Below are positions 56,841 to 64,000 of a stretch of 64,000 nucleotides of DNA, one piece after another. This DNA comes from Aedes albopictus (Eukaryota > Arthropoda > Insecta > Diptera > Culicidae): NCBI RefSeq assembly GCF_035046485.1, contig NC_085138.1, forward strand, positions 17,425,329-17,489,328. Reading direction: 5' to 3'. A model generated the notes under the pieces. That model did no database searches. It had not been told where the DNA came from and saw nothing but the letters and a program-made list of their open reading frames with translations. The position numbers and the translations under genes were made by a program. Each line of letters starts with the position of its first letter. The first letter of the stretch is position 1.

Positions 56841-57510
56841 GATCGTCCTGAAGATATTGGTTTGGAATACCATTGCGTAGATATTAATCTGGTCTGGATT
56901 TCTGATGACAAGGGTGTCGAGGAATGGGAGCCTTCCGTCGACCTCCTTCTCAAAGGTGAACTGCAGGTGTTGGTTGTAGCTATTGAATATCCGTAGCGTA
57001 AGTTCTATTTGGTCTTCTGGTAGTGCTATGAACAAATCTTCCACATATTTTTTGATGACTGGGAGTGGGAAACTCAATCTATTTGTGACAGTCCTTAAAA
57101 GTACTTCCATGACTATTTCCGCAAGTATTGGCGAAAGAGGACTGCCCATAGCTGTACCAAATGTTTGTTGATAGAACTTGTCCCGGAATTTGAAGTAGCT
57201 TGCTGTCTATGCAAAAACTCACCATCTTGAGGAAATCCAGGTTGATATTTGTTGCTTTTCCTATGGTGTCCCAGTTTATTATGATGTCGCGAATAAACAG
57301 GTCCTTCGCGATGTTCGTGAAGAGGGAGACGACATCAAAAAATACTAGAATGTATCTTGCTGCAAGCGTAACAGCGGTGATGTATTTGACAAAGGAAAAA
57401 CTGTCGATGATGTTGTACGCGCTTTTGAAACCTTTCGACAAAACGTCTAAGTACAACGTACGCAGGAGTATTCCACACAATCAAACAGTCCTCCTCACGT
57501 AGGCAAACCC
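56841..57510 (-). pseudogene. Penelope-like element reverse transcriptase fragment
   Basis: Minus strand with three frame changes: SFSFVKYITAVTLAARYILV, then FFDVVSLFTNIAKDL (motif A), MGSPLSPILAEIVMEVLL, IKKYVEDLFIALP (usual Y-x-D-D here E-D), EVDGRLPFLDTLVIR and WYSKPISSGR. These are the characteristic RT blocks of Penelope-like elements. No GIY-YIG endonuclease follows because RTE sequence starts at 56840. Dead. Confidence 0.82.
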
Positions 57511-57959
57511 CAGCCATATCAACAATGCAACCAATTCCACACCTCCTAAATGAAACCGGTGAACGTGATCCATAATCGCCACAACATTCACCAACACTTC
57601 TGAAACGATCGTTACCAGTGCTGTGAAGTCCAATCAACTCCAAACATATTAAAAAACCTTTTAAAAAACAGTAAGTTAGGTAAAATTGTACGCCAAATCA
57701 AAAATAGTAACCTTTTTATAACAGACAGGTAATGAAAAGGCAGGCCAAACACAAATGGTTAGGCAACTATCTACACGGGAGACGATAGACACGAGTGAGC
57801 AGTTATATGTTTTATGTTAAATATTATATGTTAAGTGTTAAATACATGTTCTAGCGACCCTTAAGAAAGGCTAAAACCCTTCGGCCGAAACGTCGGGAGA
57901 GTAGAAAAAATTCGTTCTTGACTTAAAGACTGAGAAAGCCACCCGAAACATCGATCAAA
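57511..57959. other. Penelope-adjacent region with hammerhead-like motifs
   Basis: No coding frame. At about 57859-57900 AAGAAAGGC ... GGCCGAAACGTCGGG and at about 57926-57955 CTGAGAAAGCC ... CCGAAACATCG resemble the CUGANGA ... GAAAC core of the hammerhead ribozymes known in Penelope terminal repeats, but the first core half is decayed and the strand is opposite to the RT fragment. Tentative. Confidence 0.3.
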
Positions 57960-59100
57960 CATCCAGGCGAAACCCTCATAAATCTGTAAAGAATCAATGA
58001 AAATTCTCGATGAAGGAATTCTGGGAGTAATTTCAGAATGACTTATAGGAACAATCCTCGAAGAAAGCTTTTGAGAAGTCCCTGTAATAAATCCGGAAGA
58101 AAGCACAAGGAAAATATTGAAGGAATCCCGGCAGAAATAACCTCGAAAAAGTCATATTCAATAACCAGAAGAAGATCCTAAAGAAATCTCGGGAGAGATC
58201 TTTGAGACGACCTCGGAGAAAACTCTGAAGGACTCCCGGAAAAAAGAAATTAAAAAATCCTTGAATGAATCTCCGGAAGAAGAAATCCTGGGAGGAATTC
58301 CTGAAGGAATCGCGGGAGGAGTGCCCTAAGGCATCCAGAGAGGAATTCTGGAATTCTTGAAGGAAACCCGAGAGAAAACTCAGGGATTGTTGTGGCGAAA
58401 TCCCTGACGCAATCTCAGGAATAATTCGTGAAAGAAAACTAGAAAATCCCGGGAAAAAGTCTTTAAAGAATTATAGAAAGGTTTTCTGGGTACATGCTTG
58501 ACAGTATCCTGGAGGAATCCCTGAAGGAATCTCAAGAGAAAACCCTGAAGAAAACCCAGAAACAAATTCTGCATGAATCCTGGAAAAAGTTCCAGCGGAG
58601 AAATCGACGATGGAATCCCTAGTAAAAAAAAAAACAAAAAAAAAATCCATAAAAAAGTTCTCCGGAGAAATCAATAAAGAAAACCCTCGATCAATCTCTG
58701 AAGAAAATCTAGGGAAAAATACCTAGAAAAATCAGGAGGAATGACTCTCGGGATTCCAAAAGAAATCAATGCGAATCAATGAAAACATGTCGGAAAGAAG
58801 TCTGGGAGAAATGTCTAAAAGAACCCCGGAAAGAATCTCTGAAAAAATTTTGAAATGAATATTAGGTAAATTATCCTAAGGAAACCTGGAAAAAATCAAT
58901 GAAAAAAAAATCTGGGGAGGTATTAATAAATGAATTCCGAAAGAAATTCCTGAATCAAATCTGATTGAAAACCCAGAACAATAATAGTTGGAATCTCGGC
59001 AAAAGTCCAAGAAGTAATCCGAAATCATTCCCCAAAAGGAATTCCGAGAGAAATGAATGAAGAACAAATCCCTTAAAAAAAACGAGAGGGAATCCCTTTC
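57960..59100. repeat. GGAATTCC-type minisatellite, G/A-rich strand on top
   Basis: Degenerate units such as GAAGGAATCCCGGGAG, TCCTGGAGGAATCCC and GAAAAAATC. Same class as 15475-18420 and 41275-42930 in the opposite sense. Reading frames over it are not genes. Confidence 0.8.
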
Positions 59101-59119
59101 GAAACATAAAAAAAAATTT

Positions 59120-59262
59120 GACAAACTGCTCGCTATGTGTCGAGCTCTCACTTAGAACTGTTGAGTATTTGCATTGTCATGATAGAGTTCTATTGACTTA
59201 CCTATGAAAATCGGCTGAAATCGGCTCCTTATTCATTTGCGAGGGAGTTTCTGTCAATCCTG
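59120..59262. mobile_element. Diverged right end of the CAGGCTTGA hAT MITE
   Basis: TTTGCGAGGGAGTTTCTGTC and AATCCTG match the right end of 38471-38890; the left end is absent. Confidence 0.55.
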
Positions 59263-59639
59263 ATTTCAACCATCTCTCTGAAACCCTTAAAATTTCCCAT
59301 GAAGACATTCTTAACCCTCTTTATGCATTGAGCTCGTTTTTTGACCCAAACAGTACACTACGGCAGGGAGCTGTTCCCAACGTGATGCATTAGGAAGGTT
59401 AATCACATCAGCTCTGCTTTCAATGGTCATAAATATTATATTATATAACATTCATGGATTGCCATTTAGTAGGGAATTTTCATTAGAAGTGGGAAATATC
59501 CAAAAGGCAATTAAGGATTGCTTTTGTAAATTGAAGAAATGCATGAAAAAAAAGCAAAATAGTTGACGCATACAAATTCGAATATGCGTGAAATCTGTAC
59601 TGCAGTAGGGCAGTGAAACCTGGTGTGTATCACTGGAGC
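59263..59639. other. Unassigned sequence
   Basis: AT-rich, nothing recognised. Confidence 0.4.
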
Positions 59640-59870
59640 ACACTCAACGATTGCCTGCAGGTTTCATAATCAATAGTTGCTTGCAGTATATAAGCTGTGC
59701 ATGGTGGCCTCACGGCTTGAACTCCAACACTATGCTCCATCGGAGATGTTATCAAAAGTCGATAGCGCCAGAATTCGGAAGCAAAAGTGGAGATGGGTCA
59801 GCCCACTCTACCCAGAGGCTCTACAAGCACGCGATAGACTAGAACCCAGCAGGCAAAAAATCAAGATGAA
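59640..59870 (+). pseudogene. Family 2 LINE C-terminal fragment
   Basis: Across frames reads WWPHGLNSNTMLHRRCYQKS, RKQKWRWV and LEPSRQ, equivalent to the C-terminal block (WNPAGHRSRG region and upstream) of the copy at 1-1375. Short and frameshifted. Confidence 0.65.
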
Positions 59871-61130
59871 CATCTAGGACGGTGCTTTAAAACATCATAG
59901 GTACACAGGAATGCAGGTAGCAAACAACAAAAACTTATTAAGCATTCTAATAAACATCCACCCATGTTTCTCAACCGGACTACAACTTCTAATATGCAAT
60001 AAAGCTACCATGTTCCAGGTTGCCATCTTCTCAGATTACCCATAAGTGGCACCGGTTGTCGGAACCGTAATCCACGTCAACTGCACCACAGCGGTGAAAT
60101 GTTGTTAGAGATTAAACAAATTTAATTAGAACAGTATACACACAAGCAAGCGTGCACCAACCAGCAGCAGTAGCCGGCCATCATCCTTCTGGAGCGGAAC
60201 GGCCTTGTTGGAATTCATGATAATCATTAACAACAGTAACGTTGTTGGGAGTCATGAAAGTGCACTGAGCAACGACGTGGGTGGACATCCCAACGCAACG
60301 GTGGTGGATTCGAAACCGGTCCAGTTCTAAGTAACGACTGCAAAAGCATCCACGGATGAAATCAACTCGAGTTACAGATGGATCGTAACACCATAGAAAC
60401 CGGCAACCACAAGAGCAAGAGGCATTGCGTCGTTGCCCCGGTTTTCATCGTCATGGTTGCAAGCGAACCGAAACCACCCAGTTAGCGAGTGCATCGCCGT
60501 GCTTGCATTGCCCAAAGGCGCCTCGTCCTAATAGGGCCGTATTAGACAAGTTTTTCGGGATTAGAATGCGAGTGCGATTCAGCACAGCAAGGCTCTCGCA
60601 TTCTGAGATGTCATCATTTGGGTTCCGTGTACTCATCGTCGTCATCGGTCGTCCTCGTGTTCCACCATACATCATTCGGAGGCAGCACCTAGAGAGCTAC
60701 AGAGGAAACTGTTCGGCGGTGCATCACATTGGTATGCCATTTTCTGGAAACCGTTTTCCGTTAACTCCTACTCGTAGCGAAATGTATGCTAGGTTGGGGC
60801 GCATAATATGTGTGTACGATGAGCTTTCGCTGGTTCTGAGGTGGATCAGTCGTCGTCGTCGTTGTCGTCGCCTTGCTCCAGGCGTTTATCTTGGTGTTTT
60901 CCCAAACCACAACAGCAGCGCGCTGCAAACCGACGACCCGACGACTGTCGTCCTCGTTGGAATCCTGCTACGGCGGCTCCCACCCAACCGATCTTAACCT
61001 TCATCTCTTCATGTGGTGCCCCAAAGTGGAGTGGATTTGCAATAGGCGGCGGTAATGATGGTAGTAGATGAAAGGCGGTGTGCTCCAATGAGGATAATTG
61101 TGATCAACATAATTTGCCTGTTATATAAGT
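59871..61130. other. GC-richer unassigned sequence, possibly host
   Basis: No transposon end recognised. A plus-strand frame 60425-60997 (190 codons) is open but begins at TTG, has no domain and is overlapped by open antisense frames. The GTCGTCGTCGTTGTCGTCG run (about 60849-60868) produces arginine tracts. It may be untranslated or regulatory host DNA. Confidence 0.35.
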
Positions 61131-61625
61131 TCCTTTTACTTATGTGCTGTTTTTTTTTGTCGATTTTTGTTTCATGATGTTTGTTTCTGCTTTCTGGTGC
61201 TTGCTCTCATCTATCTGTTTCTTGAAAAGTCTATGTTCTGTTTTCTGACTTAACCTTCCTGATTCCTGTAGTGTGCTTCCAGGTTCCTACTTTTTTCTGC
61301 ATAATGTTGTATACTCTACTATATGCTTTTGATTTCCATCAGGCGTCTTTTTTGTTCTTAAAAGACTTAAGACATTAGCTTAGCTTTATCTGGTGATTGC
61401 TTGTTCCTGAATTCTGATTTTTTGTTTTGTGCTTTTCGATTTCTGCTCCCTGCTTTCAAATTTTACTTTTCTACTATCTTGTTTTTTTTTTTGTTGTTAA
61501 TCTGCCTGGTTCTATCAGTTTCCAGTACTTGTTACTATTTTCTGATGTTACCTTCTAATTAAAGCTTTTGGATGCTACTTTCTAATTATGTCTTTCTTTT
61601 TTCACTCTTAATTTTTCTTTTTAGG
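61131..61625 (+). repeat. Polypyrimidine-rich degenerate repeat
   Basis: T/C/G-rich sequence with recurring TTTCTG, CTTTCTGGTGCTT, TTCCTG words, no open frame of note. An unclassified low-complexity tract. Confidence 0.55.
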
Positions 61626-62000
61626 GAAGGGTAGCGAGTTCAATAACTGTTTATTGTCTTCAATAGCTCTCTTGAGTACAGACCATTGAACTTACTGAGG
61701 TAACTGGTGATTGATCGCTATATTGACGATCTTGCGCCAAATACGACGCAAAGGAAAATAGAATTGTCCCACCCCAAAATGTTCACACCGGCTTCATCAT
61801 ATGTACATTGATTGAAGTCACCACTACAGTTTTTCAACAGTGGGTGCGTATTTTGGGATCGTGTTTCGACTAGTCGGTTTGTTTACGCGCTGTTTCCTTT
61901 GTTGTTGGATGTGTGAACATTGTGCTTTCTGGGATTGAACAATTGCATTGTCGTGGAATCCTTACAATGCTCAGTATTACGAATACAAATTGTACTCACC
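61626..62000. other. Unassigned sequence
   Basis: Nothing recognised before the SINE. Confidence 0.4.
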
Positions 62001-62013
62001 CCCTGAAATTCGC

Positions 62014-62310
62014 TTCTTCTTCTTCTATTTCTTCTTCTTCTTCTTCTTCTTCTTCTTCTTCTTCATGGCTCGACGTCCCCACTGGGACTTGGCCTGTCTC
62101 GCTTCAACTTAGTGTTCTTTGAGCACTTCCACAGTTATTAATTGAAGGGCTTTCTTTGCCTGCCATTGCATGAATATGTATATTGTGAGGCAAGTACAAT
62201 GATACACTATGTCCAGGGAGTCGAGAAAATTTTCCCGACTGGAACGGGAATCGAACTCGCCGTCTCCGGACTGGCGATCCATAGCTTTAACCCCTAGGCT
62301 AACTGGAGAC
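62014..62310 (-). mobile_element. Feilai-type SINE (copy 3)
   Basis: Minus strand: head with TAGCCTAGGGGTTAAAG and GAGTTCGATTCCCG, body as in copies 1 and 2, and a longer GAA tail (CTT run 62014-62064). Flanked by CCCTGAAATTCGC (62001-62013 and 62311-62323). Confidence 0.9.
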
Positions 62311-62323
62311 CCCTGAAATTCGC

Positions 62324-62997
62324 AGAAATGCCTTGCACCTGAACTGAAGCCCGATTGGTACCTCCAGGAACCATCCAAAACTTCACGAACCGACTTGGAA
62401 CGCTTTGAGAACTTTTTTTTAAATTCCTCATAATTATTAAAGCCCTCTTGAAGCCCCCGTAGACTGAAGCCCGCTGAAAACCCCCGAAATCCTTGAAACG
62501 TATTAACCCTTTAGGACGCATGTCGTTGTAATAAGTACAAAACTGTGAAAAACCTCGCTCATCGTACACAGAGCGAGCGTGGTGCAGTTTCAGATTCAAA
62601 CAGGCAAGCGTCCTGAAAGGTTAAACCCCCTATGAGAACCTCGCAGACTTCCCTTAAAGTTTACTGCAGTATCATAATGTTTCCTTGAAAGGCTTTGAAA
62701 GGCTTTGATGTCCCTGAGTCTCATCCCGCAGAATTCCTTTCAAGGCTACTGAAGCCCAATGAAACCCGTTTAAACTTCTCGAAACCTACTCAAAATTTAC
62801 AAAAACAAAATGAAGTGCCACGAAACACTTTGAACGCATTAGTAATCCCAGACTCCCGTAGGCTTCCATCAAAATTACTGAAACTTTTCTAAGCTTCCGG
62901 AAATTTCCCGAATCCTAAACGCCTTGGAATGTCCTGCAATGCCTTGAAACTCCATAGAAGAACCCCCCGAGGCCCTCGTTAGTTTTCCTTAAACCCG
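62324..62997. repeat. Degenerate GAAGCCC/CTTGAAAC minisatellite
   Basis: Recurring TTGAAGCCCCC, TGAAACCC, CCTTGAAACTCC words at loose ~15-30-bp spacing, interrupted by a MITE at 62507-62620. It resumes at 63380-63440 and 63666-63850. Confidence 0.6.
62507..62620. mobile_element. TTAA-flanked MITE
   Basis: A 114-bp insertion with ends CCCTTTAGGACGC and GCGTCCTGAAAGG, flanked by TTAA (62503-62506 and 62621-62624). It splits the surrounding minisatellite. piggyBac-like mobilisation is inferred from TTAA. Confidence 0.75.
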
Positions 62998-62999
62998 TA

Positions 63000-63374
63000 C
63001 ACGGAGCCGCCAAACTACCCAAATTTGAGTTCTTTTGACGCAACCCCATAGTTTGGCCCAATAACTCAAATTTGAGTAAATCGATTAAACTGACACTAGG
63101 TAGTTTGCCTTTAAAAAGCAGAAAAATATACTCAAGAGTAGGTGAAATACATTCTAAATGTGAGTTTATTCTATCCAATTTAGAAAAAAAAGACATTTAC
63201 CCAAAATTGGCTTATTGAGCCAAAGTACTCCCGGTGGGTCGATGCAGCTCGCTTTGTTTTTGGAAACATCGGTAGGAGAGAAAGAAAAAAACAACCTAAT
63301 TTTGGGTATAATGTTTAGCCGAGCCTACTTTTAAGTAGAATAAAACAAGAAATAGGTAGTTTTAGTTCTCCGTG
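63000..63374. mobile_element. TA-flanked MITE with CACGGAG ends
   Basis: A 375-bp element starting CACGGAGCCGCCAAACTACC and ending with the inverse of CACGGAGAACTAAAACTACC, between TA dinucleotides (62998-62999 and 63375-63376). AT-rich, no coding frame; Tc1/mariner-type target. Confidence 0.72.
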
Positions 63375-63448
63375 TAGTCGGTCGGCTCTAGAGGTATGTT
63401 CTCCCACCTTCCTTAAACCTTACTGAAGCTCTATCAAGCCCCTAAAAA

Positions 63449-64000
<552 letters not shown>

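Noticed and set aside
60425..60997. 190-codon frame in GC-rich DNA
   Set aside because: Starts at TTG, no domain, arginine runs from a GTC repeat, and antisense frames are equally open.

Overview
This is a eukaryotic, transposon-saturated, non-coding stretch from a culicine mosquito, most likely Aedes. The evidence is three SINE copies with the architecture of the Aedes aegypti Feilai family (tRNA-like head, unrelated body, GAA-triplet tail), an RTE-clade LINE ending in a tetranucleotide tail, several hAT-, TA- and TTAA-flanked non-autonomous DNA elements, a Helitron fragment, and no recognisable host exon. The family calls rest on structure and motif recognition; no database was searched.

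Layout. 0-1.4 kb: wreck of an RTE-like LINE ('family 2'). 3.0-4.4 kb: fragment of a second RTE family ('family 1') split by a TA-flanked element that itself carries a small foldback. 4.75-11.2 kb: two tail-to-tail elements built of ~150-bp repeats, with a solo-LTR-like insertion at 8.46 kb. 13.25-18.9 kb: non-autonomous elements plus an AT-rich GGAATTCC-type minisatellite. 19.24-22.63 kb: a full-length family 1 RTE with an uninterrupted ~1000-codon endonuclease/reverse transcriptase frame and an 18-bp target-site duplication (TSD), the only apparently intact gene here. 23.8 kb: Helitron-like element. 25.1 kb: TTAA foldback. 25.5-28.6 kb: R1-clade LINE on the minus strand. 28.7-30.3 kb: 5'-truncated RTE with a SINE in it. 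30.5-37.6 kb: several tRNA-like Pol III units, one full SINE with TSD, and a 1.25-kb uninterrupted CAGA array. 37.7-39.1 kb: long-inverted-repeat element holding a hAT MITE. 41.1-43.0 kb: hAT-like element whose interior is the GGAATTCC minisatellite. 44.5-48.7 kb: rearranged family 2 and family 1 LINE pieces. 51.4 kb: second solo LTR. 52.4-57.5 kb: deepest nest (long-inverted-repeat element, RTE, hAT, SINE, Penelope-like). 57.9-59.1 kb: minisatellite. 62-64 kb: SINE, TTAA MITE, TA MITE and a CA microsatellite.

Nothing resembles an operon or a host pathway. The functional logic is parasitic: autonomous LINEs (RTE, R1) supply reverse transcriptase, SINEs with tRNA-like promoters exploit such machinery, and the short inverted-repeat elements depend on transposases encoded elsewhere. 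Twelve insertions have clear or near-perfect TSDs, which allows relative dating by nesting. The stretches at roughly 1.4-3.0, 11.2-12.9, 22.7-23.8, 31.9-33.0, 39.1-41.1, 48.7-51.0 and 59.9-61.1 kb contain little I recognise and are the best places to look for host regulatory sequence.
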